Source: Longimicrobium terrae (GTDB taxonomy: Bacteria > Gemmatimonadota > Gemmatimonadetes > Longimicrobiales > Longimicrobiaceae). Taken from it: DNA of 64,000 bases. Under the pieces are notes generated by a model. The model saw only the letters and a program-made list of their open reading frames with translations, was not told the origin of the DNA and searched no databases. Below, piece by piece: positions 27,343-34,419 of the stretch (its first letter is position 1; each line of letters opens with the position of its first letter). A program made the translations under genes and the position numbers. The stretch covers positions 124,001-188,000 of the forward strand of contig NZ_JACHIA010000010.1 of the NCBI RefSeq assembly GCF_014202995.1, given 5' to 3'.

Positions 27343-27469
27343 CGCCCCGTAGCTCAGTCCGGTAGAGCATCGCGGATTCCTCGCCGTTCCCTTGTCCGCT
27401 CACAAGGCGGGCCGATGCGTGAGGATTAACGGGACGCGAGGGTCGCGGGTTCAAATCCCGCCGGGGCAC
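27343..27469 (+). ncRNA. Y RNA 2: Ro-binding hairpin inside a tRNA-like body
   Basis: A 127-nt element with the same plan. The acceptor CGCCCCG/CGGGGCA has six pairs and a C-A mismatch at position 1-72. Positions 8-9 are TA, the D arm is GCTC-AGTCCGGTA-GAGC, the anticodon-type stem is TCGCG/CGCGA, the variable loop GGGTC and the T arm GCGGG-TTCAAAT-CCCGC. The 60-nt region inside the anticodon stem forms a hairpin (TCCTCGC with GTGAGGA, inner CCTTGT with ACAAGG) whose 3' strand reads GGGCCGATGCGTGAGGATTA, again the Ro-binding consensus. No choice of splice boundary gives a seven-base anticodon loop with U33, so this copy is best read as a pure tRNA mimic. No CCA is encoded. Confidence 0.82.
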
Positions 27470-27655
27470 TGAACAGCACGGATCGCCGTGGAGGCGATCC
27501 CGCAACACCATCCGCCAGCACGCGGAACACGACGAGGAACACGGCCCGGGCGGGTCGAACCGTTTCGGTCATCGCTCCAACCCATCCCCGACATGCGACT
27601 GGGGAGCCGAAGCGAACACCGTCATCCGCCCGGGCCACGCACAGGAGCCGCGCGC

Positions 27656-27754
27656 GCCGGCCGTGGCAGTCCCTCCCCGCACCCCGTCCGCGTCCGCGCG
27701 GGCCGATGGCGGAGGGTTCTCTGGTGGCCCGCGGGTTCGAATCCCGCGCCGGCC
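27656..27754 (+). ncRNA. Y RNA 3: shorter Y RNA with T arm but no D arm
   Basis: The Ro-binding strand GGGCCGATGGCGGAGGGTTC and the opposite strand TCCCTCCCCGC are well conserved with copies 1 and 2. A perfect T arm (GCGGG-TTCGAAT-CCCGC, 27731-27747) follows, and GCCGGC before and after can pair as a six-base acceptor. Only CCGTGGCAG separates the acceptor from the Ro stem, so the D arm is missing. The boundaries are approximate. It ends about 80 bp before the Ro60 start codon and could be transcribed with it. Confidence 0.68.
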
Positions 27755-27832
27755 GCGGCTCCACCCTTCCCTTCGCACAACGGCGGCGGGAAACGACCCA
27801 CGCCGGCCCGGAAAGGAGGGCGGGACTTCATC

Positions 27833-29473
27833 ATGATGGACTATACCCGGTACTTCGCCACCCGCTTCCGGGCGATGCTCACGCCGCAGTCGGCGCCCAT
27901 CCCGGGCTCCGCGCAGGTCCGGAACTCGGCGGGCGGGTACGCCTGGCAGCTCACCCCGTGGGACCGGCTGGACCGGTTCCTCGTCCTTGGAAGCGAGGGC
28001 GGAACCTACTACACCACCGAGCGCGCGCTCACGGCGGAAAACGCACGGAGCGCCGCCGCGTGCATCGCCCAGGACGGGCCGCGCGTGGTGGCCCGCGTGG
28101 TGGAAATGAGCGAAAGCGGCCGCGCGCCCGGGAACGACCCCGCGCTGTTCGTGCTGGCCATGGCGGCCGGGCTGGGCGACGAGCCCACCCGCGCCGCCGC
28201 GCTCGCGGCCCTTACGCGCGTGGCCCGCACGGGGACGCACCTGCTGCACTGGCTGGGCTTCGCGGGCGCGTTCCGCGGGTGGGGACGCGGGGTGCGGCGC
28301 GCGGTTTCGGCGTGGTACACCGAGCGGGAGCCGCGCGAACTGGCCTACCAGCTTCTGAAGTATCCGTCCCGGGACGGCTGGTCGCACCGCGACGCCCTGC
28401 GGCTTGCGCATCCCCGGCCCCGGTCGCAGGAGCAGCAGGCGCTGTTCCGCCGGGCGGTGGCGCGCGGCCGCGGCGAGGAGGTCGCGGGAGACACTCCGGC
28501 CCTGGCCCTGGTGCGCGCGGCGGACGGGCTGCACCGCGATTCGGCGGCGGCGCCCCAGGCCGCGGCCGCGATCCGCGAGCACCGGCTGACGTGGGAGATG
28601 GTTCCCAACAGGCTGCTGGCGCACGCGGAGGTGTGGGAGGCGCTGCTGGAGTCCATGCCGCTGACGGCGCTGATCCGCAACCTGGCCGCCATGACCCGCG
28701 TGGGGCTGATTGCGCCGGGGAGCGCGGCGGCGGCGCAGGTGGCCGCCCGCGTGGCGGACGCGGACGCGCTGCGCCGGGCGCGCGTACACCCGGTGCGGGT
28801 GCTCTCGGCCCTGCGCACCTACGCCCGCGGCAAGGGGCGCGGGGCTGCCGGATGGGCCCCCGTGGCCTCGGTGGTGGATGCGCTGGACGCGGCCTTCTAT
28901 CTGGCGTTCGGCGCGGTGGTGCCCTCCGGGCGGCGGACGCTGCTGGCGCTGGACGTTTCGGGGTCCATGCTGGCGAACGTGCTGGGGCTGCAGGGCATCA
29001 CCTGCCGCGACGCTTCGGCGGCGATGGCGCTGGTAACCGCCGCCACGGAGCCGGCCCATCAGTTCGTCGCGTTCACCGCGGGGCCGTACGCCTCGCGGTG
29101 GGGGGCGACAGGTACTGGCCTGACTCCGCTCGCCGTCTCGCCCCGCCAGCGGCTGGATGACGTGGTGGCCGCGGTGAGCGGGCTGCCGTTCGGCGGAACT
29201 GACTGCGCGCTGCCCATCACCGAGGCGCTGCGGAACCGGTGGGCGGTGGACACGTTCGTGGTCTACACCGACAACGAAACATGGGCGGGGACGGTGCACC
29301 CGTCGCAGGCGCTTCGCGAGTACCGGGAGCGGATGGGGATTCCCGCCAAGCTGGTGGTGGTGGGGATGGCGTCGAACGGGTTCAGCATCGCGGACCCGGA
29401 GGACGCGGGGATGCTGGATGTGGTCGGGTTCGATGCGGCCGCGCCCCAGCTGATCGCCGATTTCGCGCGATAG
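27833..29473 (+). CDS. rsr: Ro60 orthologue (Rsr), TROVE-domain Y RNA-binding ring protein
   Basis: This 546-residue protein is close to animal Ro60 in length. The HEAT-like TROVE ring occupies about residues 1-350 (WDRLDRFLVLGSEGGTYYTT at the entry, then LAALTRVARTGTHLLHWLGF and YQLLKYPSRDGWSHRDALRL). The C-terminal von Willebrand A domain has a complete MIDAS: LALDVSGSM, the Thr in GGTDCALPI and the Asp in VVYTDNETWAG. Bacterial Ro60 binds Y RNAs and can be tethered by them to PNPase for decay of structured RNA. The start was placed at the first of two ATGs (27833, 27836); AAAGGAGGG lies 12 nt upstream. Three Y RNA genes precede it on the same strand. Confidence 0.95.
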   Translation: MMDYTRYFATRFRAMLTPQSAPIPGSAQVRNSAGGYAWQLTPWDRLDRFLVLGSEGGTYYTTERALTAENARSAAACIAQDGPRVVARVVEMSESGRAPGNDPALFVLAMAAGLGDEPTRAAALAALTRVARTGTHLLHWLGFAGAFRGWGRGVRRAVSAWYTEREPRELAYQLLKYPSRDGWSHRDALRLAHPRPRSQEQQALFRRAVARGRGEEVAGDTPALALVRAADGLHRDSAAAPQAAAAIREHRLTWEMVPNRLLAHAEVWEALLESMPLTALIRNLAAMTRVGLIAPGSAAAAQVAARVADADALRRARVHPVRVLSALRTYARGKGRGAAGWAPVASVVDALDAAFYLAFGAVVPSGRRTLLALDVSGSMLANVLGLQGITCRDASAAMALVTAATEPAHQFVAFTAGPYASRWGATGTGLTPLAVSPRQRLDDVVAAVSGLPFGGTDCALPITEALRNRWAVDTFVVYTDNETWAGTVHPSQALREYRERMGIPAKLVVVGMASNGFSIADPEDAGMLDVVGFDAAAPQLIADFAR

Positions 29474-29583
29474 GTTGCGCGGTCCGGGCTGACCGGGCCG
29501 CGCACCCGCCGCGGCGGCGCCCGCGATCCGCAACACACAATGCGCCGGGCGGGAGATGCCCGGTTTTTTGAAGCGACAGAACA

Positions 29584-29907
29584 ATGAGCATCATCAAGCA
29601 GAAGCAGGATACGCCGGATCAGCGGCCGGGGCCGGGCGACTACTTCGTCGTGCAGTCCGAGTACAGCACCTGGTACGTCACCGCCGCGACGGCGGAGGCG
29701 GTGGGACGGGCGCTGGACCGCCGCTGGCTGCGGCCGCGATGGCTGCGGTTCGTGGACCTGAACGGGAGCCGCGCCTGGCTGCGGGCCGACCGGGTGGAGG
29801 CGGTCTTTGAATCCACCGAATTGCAGCGGACCCGCGACCGGGAACTCGGCTACCTGCGCCGCAAGGAGGAGCGCGCCGACCGCCGCTGGGACGACGAGGA
29901 GTTCTGA
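29584..29907 (+). CDS. Small basic protein of the Ro60 locus, unknown function
   Basis: This 107-residue protein begins with a charged, probably flexible segment (SIIKQKQDTPDQRPGPGDYF). A compact core follows, with a strand-turn pattern (STWYVTAATAEAVGRAL, then LRFVDLNGSRAWLRADRVEA). It ends in a highly charged helix rich in Arg, Glu and Asp (RTRDRELGYLRRKEERADRR). No signal or membrane segment is present. It lies 110 bp after rsr in the same direction. The basic C-terminal helix would suit RNA binding, but that is inference. I do not recognise a named family. Confidence 0.68.
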   Translation: MSIIKQKQDTPDQRPGPGDYFVVQSEYSTWYVTAATAEAVGRALDRRWLRPRWLRFVDLNGSRAWLRADRVEAVFESTELQRTRDRELGYLRRKEERADRRWDDEEF

Positions 29908-29931
29908 GCCGAATGGTGGGTTTCCATCGGA

Positions 29932-30228
29932 TCACGGATCAGGATTCTTCGTTGGGTGGCCGAACATTTCCAGTCTGCCGAGCGGAAATACATCGCTGAC
30001 GACAAGGTCGCCCTCCTGCTCGGAAAAGAAGAGTCCCCACTGCGAATCAACGGTGAGCATGTAGGACCCGTTGTTTGCCGGACGGACAGAGTACGCCTCG
30101 ACGTCATCATACGACGTACCGGGCCGGGTGAGTTCCAGCAGGTGCGTGATGCTTTGATTGACTGCATCACGGTCCTCAGGATCCAGCCACAGGAGTGCGA
30201 TATGTGCCGGGCGCTTCAGCCTGAGCAT
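29932..30228 (-). CDS. Small protein, paralogue of the gene at 30276 (ParE/RelE-like shape)
   Basis: This 98-residue protein starts MLRLKRPAHIALLWLDPEDR. It shares with its neighbour at 30276 the N-terminal helix (LDPxDRxxxxxxIxxLLxxTRPGS), the central strand pair (GSYMLTVDSQWGLFFSEQEG) and the ending DLVVSDVFPLGRLE. The helix-helix-then-strands order ending in a VxDVF-like strand recalls RelE/ParE toxins, but no antitoxin gene is adjacent and no catalytic residue can be assigned. The frame extends 51 codons upstream in non-coding-like sequence. It is transcribed toward the 107-residue gene. Confidence 0.68.
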   Translation of the reverse strand: MLRLKRPAHIALLWLDPEDRDAVNQSITHLLELTRPGTSYDDVEAYSVRPANNGSYMLTVDSQWGLFFSEQEGDLVVSDVFPLGRLEMFGHPTKNPDP

Positions 30229-30275
30229 GATTGCCTCCAGAGTACGGGGGGTTCCAACGCCGGACATCCGAGAAT

Positions 30276-30566
30276 TCAAGCAGGTGCGGTGATCCGACCC
30301 CGCAGCCACTCCAGACGCTCGAGCGGGAAGATGTCTTCGATGACCAGGTCGCCCGCCTCTGGCTTGAAGAAGATGCCCCACGGTTCCATGCGCAGCAGGT
30401 AGGATCCGCTGGCCAGGGCGCGGATTTCGTAGCCGTTGAAGGCTTCCGGATGGGAGCCCGGCCGCGTCTGGGCAAGGAGTCGGGCGATCGCCTCGTCAAT
30501 CATCGCCCGGTCCGACGGGTCCAGCAGCCTGAGGGCGATGGCGGCACGGTTCTGAAAGTTGAGCAT
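30276..30566 (-). CDS. Small protein, first of a tandem pair (ParE/RelE-like shape)
   Basis: This 96-residue protein starts MLNFQNRAAIALRLLDPSDR. The same pattern as at 29932 is present: AIARLLAQTRPGSHPEAFNG, then GSYLLRMEPWGIFFKPEAGD and LVIEDIFPLERLEWL. A minus-strand frame continues up to 31910, antisense to rtcB, but that is a shadow. The ATG at 30566 is divergent from rtcB (30699), so the 132 bp between them hold both promoters. The pair is inserted in the opposite orientation between the Ro60 and RtcB genes. Function is unknown. Confidence 0.72.
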   Translation of the reverse strand: MLNFQNRAAIALRLLDPSDRAMIDEAIARLLAQTRPGSHPEAFNGYEIRALASGSYLLRMEPWGIFFKPEAGDLVIEDIFPLERLEWLRGRITAPA

Positions 30567-30698
30567 GGAAATCTCCGTGGGATCGGGGTTGCACACGGAA
30601 CAACGATGGGCCGTCCGGTACGTCCACACAAGTGACGGAATCAAGCCCGTCCGCACGTTGGCGGCAAACGATTTACAGCGACAGCAGAGACAGGGGAA

Positions 30699-31973
30699 AT
30701 GCGCATCTTCGGGCAGCACGACGAGAACACTATCCGCCAGATACAGGACGTAGCCTCGCGTGCGGAGCAGACCGCGCTGATGGCGGACGGGCACGTGGGC
30801 TACACCATGCCCATCGGCGGGGTGGCGGCGTACCGCGACAAGGTTTCCGTCGTGGGCGTGGGTTTCGACATCGCCTGCGGGAACGCGGCGATCCGCACCG
30901 ACCTTACCGTGGCCGACATCACCGGCGGGCTCACGCTGCCGGAGGTGCAGCGCAATCCGCACCGCCTGGCCGAAGACCGCCAGGCGCGCCGCATGGCCGA
31001 TGAGATCCAGCACGCGATCTCGTTCGGCATCGGCCGCAAGAACAACGCGGACGACGCGCCCACCGACGACCCGCTGTTCCTGGACGCGGCCTGGTACGCC
31101 ATCCCCAATGTGGGCGGCTACCGCGACACGCTGCAGGACAAGGCGCGGCGCCAGCTGGGCACCGTAGGAAGCGGCAACCACTACGTCGATGTCTTTGCGG
31201 ACGAGGCGGGAACGGTGTGGGTGGGCGTACACTTCGGCAGCCGCGGGCTGGGGCACACCATCGCCTCGGACTTCCTCTCGCTCAGCCAGGGCGGCGACTG
31301 GGGCCAGCGCGCCCGCGAGGCCGAGGTTCTGCTCGACCTTCAGCAGCCGCTGGGGCACGACTACTGGCGGCTGATGGAGCTGGCCGGCCGCTACGCCTAC
31401 ACCGGGCGCGAGTGGGTGGCGCGAAAGGTGGTGCAGATGCTGGGCGGAACCGAACTGGAGCTGGTGCACAACCACCACAACTTCGCCTGGAAGGAGCAGC
31501 ACACCACGAAGTCGGGCGAAACGGCGGAGATGGTGGTGGTCCGCAAGGGCGCCACGCCCGCCTTTCCCGGGCAGAAGGGCTTCATCGGCGGGTCGATGGG
31601 CGACGACGCGGTGATCGTGCGCGGGGCCGAGGCGCCGGACGAGGAAACCGCCGCGGCGCAGCGCGAGGCGATGTTCAGCACCGTGCACGGCGCCGGGCGC
31701 GTGATGTCGCGCACGGCAGCGGCGGGAAAGGTTCACCGCAAGACGGGGCGGGTCATCACCCCCGGCCGCATCTCGCGCGAGATGGTGAGCGACTGGCTGG
31801 GCAAGCGCGGCGTGATCCTGCGCGGCGGCGGGCTGGACGAGGCGCCGCAGGCGTACCGCCGTCTGCCCAAGGTGCTGGAGGCGCAGGGCGCGACCATCCA
31901 CATCGAACACGTGCTGCGCCCGCTGATCGTGGTGATGGCGGGCGCGGGGGAGATTGATCCGTACAAGGATTAG
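30699..31973 (+). CDS. rtcB: RtcB-family RNA ligase
   Basis: This 424-residue GTP/Mn-dependent ligase joins 2',3'-cyclic-phosphate or 3'-phosphate ends to 5'-OH ends. Conserved RtcB elements are present in order: HVGYTMPIGGV, the metal-binding GVGFDIACGN, GSGNHYVDVF, HFGSRGLGH, LVHNHHNFAW, RKGATPAFPGQKGFIGGSMG and the guanylylation-site HGAGR in FSTVHGAGRVMSRTA. The segment usually seen as FDINCG reads FDIACG here; the metal ligands Asp and Cys remain. In several bacteria rtcB lies with rsr and Y RNA genes, as here. No archease or RtcA gene is adjacent, and no RtcR-type regulator is visible. Confidence 0.95.
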   Translation: MRIFGQHDENTIRQIQDVASRAEQTALMADGHVGYTMPIGGVAAYRDKVSVVGVGFDIACGNAAIRTDLTVADITGGLTLPEVQRNPHRLAEDRQARRMADEIQHAISFGIGRKNNADDAPTDDPLFLDAAWYAIPNVGGYRDTLQDKARRQLGTVGSGNHYVDVFADEAGTVWVGVHFGSRGLGHTIASDFLSLSQGGDWGQRAREAEVLLDLQQPLGHDYWRLMELAGRYAYTGREWVARKVVQMLGGTELELVHNHHNFAWKEQHTTKSGETAEMVVVRKGATPAFPGQKGFIGGSMGDDAVIVRGAEAPDEETAAAQREAMFSTVHGAGRVMSRTAAAGKVHRKTGRVITPGRISREMVSDWLGKRGVILRGGGLDEAPQAYRRLPKVLEAQGATIHIEHVLRPLIVVMAGAGEIDPYKD

Positions 31974-31979
31974 GGGAAA

Positions 31980-32093
31980 GTGCGTGAGTGCGTTAGTGCG
32001 GGGTGCGTGAGTGCGAACGGCAGTGCGGAGCCGAACCGGAGTTTTCGCCCTACCGGCGCACTAACGCACTCACGCACACAGCACTCACGCACT
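31980..32093. repeat. Inverted repeat of AGTGCGTGAGTGCG words
   Basis: The gap between rtcB and the M28 peptidase begins with GTGCGTGAGTGCGTTAGTGC (31980-31999) and contains its exact complement at 32058-32077; the perfect arm is 21 bp. Extra copies of the word lie inside (GGTGCGTGAGTGCG) and after (CAGCACTCACGCACTT). A related word array lies at 44766-44994. Confidence 0.85.
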
Positions 32094-32094
32094 T

Positions 32095-33600
32095 CTACCG
32101 CGTTGCCGCCTCGAGCGCGCGGGCCTGCCCGCCGGCGTACCACCCGATGAGGGCGGGTTCCGAGGCGGCGGCGTGCACCGTGTAGAACAGCAGCCGCGCC
32201 ACGCGGGTCAGCTTTTCCGTGTTCAGCCGCATCGGATCATCGGTGACATGGTGATCGTCGGGACGGTCCAGCGCTGTCAGAAAGAGGGCAGGCACGCCGG
32301 CGCGGACAAAGCTGGCGTGGTCGCCGCGGGCGAACCCGTGCAGCGCATCGTCCACGTCTGACGGCAACTGAAAGCCGAGTTCCGGGTGCGCGGCGTTCGC
32401 GCGGGCGACCGTCTCGCCGAGCGACGAGTATTCCTGGCCCAGGACGGTCAGCGTGCCGGGCGCGTTGCGGCCCCTCATGTCCAGATTGATGTTCGCCACG
32501 ACGCGCCCGCCCGCGACCGTGGGGTGGGCGGCCCAGTGCGCGGAGCCGCGCAGGTTCCGCTCCTCGCCGCTGACGGCGAGAAAGACGATCGAACGGGCGG
32601 GCGCCATCCGTAGCCGGCCGAACGCTTCCGCCGCGGCGAGCAGGGCGGCGGTGCCGGAGGCGCTGTCATCCGCCCCGTTGTAGATGGAGTCGCCGCGTGC
32701 ATCCGCGCGCCCGACGCCCGCGCGGGCAAAGTGCGCGGTGAGCACCACGTACTCGTCCCGCCGCGCGGGGTCGGAGCCGGGGAGCACCGCCACCACGTTC
32801 TGCGCGGCCACGCTCACGGTGCGCGCCGGGGCCGCCATCGACAGTTGCACGCCGGGCAGCGGCAGCGGCGTGGTGGATGAGCGGGCGCGCAGGGCCCCGT
32901 CATCCAGCCCGGCGGCGCGAAAGATGGAGTCTGCAGCATCCGCGCGGATGACGGACACAGGGATGGAGACGAGCGGGTTGGTCGCTTCCACCTGCTGCGC
33001 GAACCACGCGATGCTGTCCGCGTCCATCGCGGGATCCAGTACGAAGAGCAAGCCCGTGGCACCGGCTCGCACGGCGGACAGGACGGCGCCGCTCATCACA
33101 GGAAATCCGTCCACCGGGCTGCCGGCCAGGTGAAAGACGGCGATGCGGCCGCGTGCGCCTTCGCTCAGCGGCTGGGGCTGAGGGAGCGCGGGGCCCACGT
33201 ACACGGCCTCGCCTTCCACCGCGGTCGAGGCGGCGAAGCTGAAGTAGTCCGCGCCGTACCGCCACTCCGTCCGTCGCCCGTCCGCCTGCATGGCAAAGCG
33301 GCGCTCGGACGCGGGGACGCAGGTGGCGTAAAAGGCGAAGCGCTGGATGTACGAGCCGCTGTCCCCCGCCGCGCGCAGCCCCGCCCGGCGAAAGATCGCG
33401 GCGATGGAATCCGCCGCGGCCTCCAGTTCCGCGCCGGGCGTGGCGCGGCCGCGCATGGCGTCGCCGGCCAGCCATTCCACGCGGGCGCGGAGGGACGGCT
33501 CGCGGATGCCTTCCGCGGCGCGGCGCACGTCGGCCTGGGCGTGCAGCGAAGCCGCGGACAGCAGCGCCAGCGGCAGCAGGTGTCGGGATCGGATGCGCAT
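32095..33600 (-). CDS. Secreted M28 family zinc peptidase
   Basis: This 501-residue exported aminopeptidase-type enzyme has a signal peptide (LLPLALLSAASLHAQ). Its co-catalytic zinc site residues appear in order: LTAHFARAG, NGADDSASGTAALL, SGEERNLRGS, INLDMRGR and RGDHASFVRAGVP. A PA-type insert (about residues 150-220) precedes the catalytic domain, as in many M28 enzymes. The first motif usually reads SAHYD; here it is TAHFA, but the His is kept. The ATG at 33600 was chosen for the signal peptide. It belongs to no evident operon. Confidence 0.9.
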   Translation of the reverse strand: MRIRSRHLLPLALLSAASLHAQADVRRAAEGIREPSLRARVEWLAGDAMRGRATPGAELEAAADSIAAIFRRAGLRAAGDSGSYIQRFAFYATCVPASERRFAMQADGRRTEWRYGADYFSFAASTAVEGEAVYVGPALPQPQPLSEGARGRIAVFHLAGSPVDGFPVMSGAVLSAVRAGATGLLFVLDPAMDADSIAWFAQQVEATNPLVSIPVSVIRADAADSIFRAAGLDDGALRARSSTTPLPLPGVQLSMAAPARTVSVAAQNVVAVLPGSDPARRDEYVVLTAHFARAGVGRADARGDSIYNGADDSASGTAALLAAAEAFGRLRMAPARSIVFLAVSGEERNLRGSAHWAAHPTVAGGRVVANINLDMRGRNAPGTLTVLGQEYSSLGETVARANAAHPELGFQLPSDVDDALHGFARGDHASFVRAGVPALFLTALDRPDDHHVTDDPMRLNTEKLTRVARLLFYTVHAAASEPALIGWYAGGQARALEAATR

Positions 33601-33808
33601 GAAGAGGTCGGGATCGGCGGGTCGTGGCGGCCGGGAGCGCCCGGATGGAGCCGAAGCATGACACCGGCCACGTACGAAAAGATCCGCGTCCGCCCACCCG
33701 GCGCGCAGGACACGGCCGGAACGCCGCACCATCCACGCCGGAAACTGGGCTCCCGTGTGGGGAGAGGGAGACAGGTGGCGGACCGAGGGTGATCCGCCCG
33801 TCTGGATG

Positions 33809-33837
33809 AAAAAACGGCCCGCGCGGGAGCGCGGGCC
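33809..33837 (-). terminator. Intrinsic terminator of the HEAKH-protein/lipoprotein operon
   Basis: GGCCCGCGC pairs with GCGCGGGCC over GGGA; on the minus strand six Ts follow. It lies 6 nt after the lipoprotein stop. Confidence 0.85.
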
Positions 33838-33842
33838 GGGGA

Positions 33843-34415
33843 TCAGCGCGGGGGAACGACGTCCAGCGGCGGGGAGCCGCCCGGGGTGGCGGGCTGCAGC
33901 GGTTCCGCCGTAACGGGCCCGCCATCCGGCCCGGTAATCTCGCCGAACGTCTGAACCGGGCCCTGTGGCGGGCCGGTGACCCAGATCCGCGCCCCTTCCC
34001 GTCCGCGCAGCGCGTCGGGAAGGTTGGAGAGCGGAACGCGGCCGCCGTCCGTCATCCGCAGAAACCAGCGCTCGCCGTCACGCACGAGCACGCCGTCCGT
34101 CACCGGAATGCCGTCCACGGAACGCGCGGTGACCGCGGCGACCTGGAACGCGGCGGGCGACGTGCGCCGGCCGGTGACGGCCACCTCCACCCCGGCCAGG
34201 GCGCGCAGAACGGGTTGCTGCCCGGCGAGCGCGACCGCCCGCCCGTCCGCGGGGATGAGGACGACGAACGTGGCGGGTTCCGAACCGGTTACTTCCACCC
34301 GGCCGCGAAGCGAATCGGGGGAGGCGGCCATGGCGGCCGCCTCCCCCGGAACCGGGTTCCCCCGCGCGCACGCCACGGCGGCGAGCGCGGGGAGAATCCA
34401 GGCGGTGATCTTCAT
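33843..34415 (-). CDS. Small lipoprotein coupled to the HEAKH protein
   Basis: This 190-residue protein has a lipobox (LPALAAVACARG). The mature part has two similar beta-rich segments (DSLRGRVEVTGSEPATFVVL and GREGARIWVTGPPQGPVQTF) that resemble small OB/beta-barrel units, with a conserved-looking WFLRMTDGG between. It starts 4 nt after the stop of the large gene at 34420, so it is translationally coupled. A 13-bp perfect palindrome (GGGGGAGGCGGCC) lies inside its coding sequence (34317-34347). No function can be assigned. Confidence 0.72.
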   Translation of the reverse strand: MKITAWILPALAAVACARGNPVPGEAAAMAASPDSLRGRVEVTGSEPATFVVLIPADGRAVALAGQQPVLRALAGVEVAVTGRRTSPAAFQVAAVTARSVDGIPVTDGVLVRDGERWFLRMTDGGRVPLSNLPDALRGREGARIWVTGPPQGPVQTFGEITGPDGGPVTAEPLQPATPGGSPPLDVVPPR

Positions 34416-34419
34416 CCGC

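Noticed and set aside
27188-27754. Three ordinary tRNA genes
   Set aside because: None has a continuous anticodon arm. Only the first could give a normal tRNA after excision; the second and third cannot.
30567-31910. Long minus-strand reading frame opposite rtcB
   Set aside because: It is antisense to a fully motif-supported RtcB and has composition typical of the shadow frames seen throughout this G+C-rich DNA; only its last 96 codons form a real gene.
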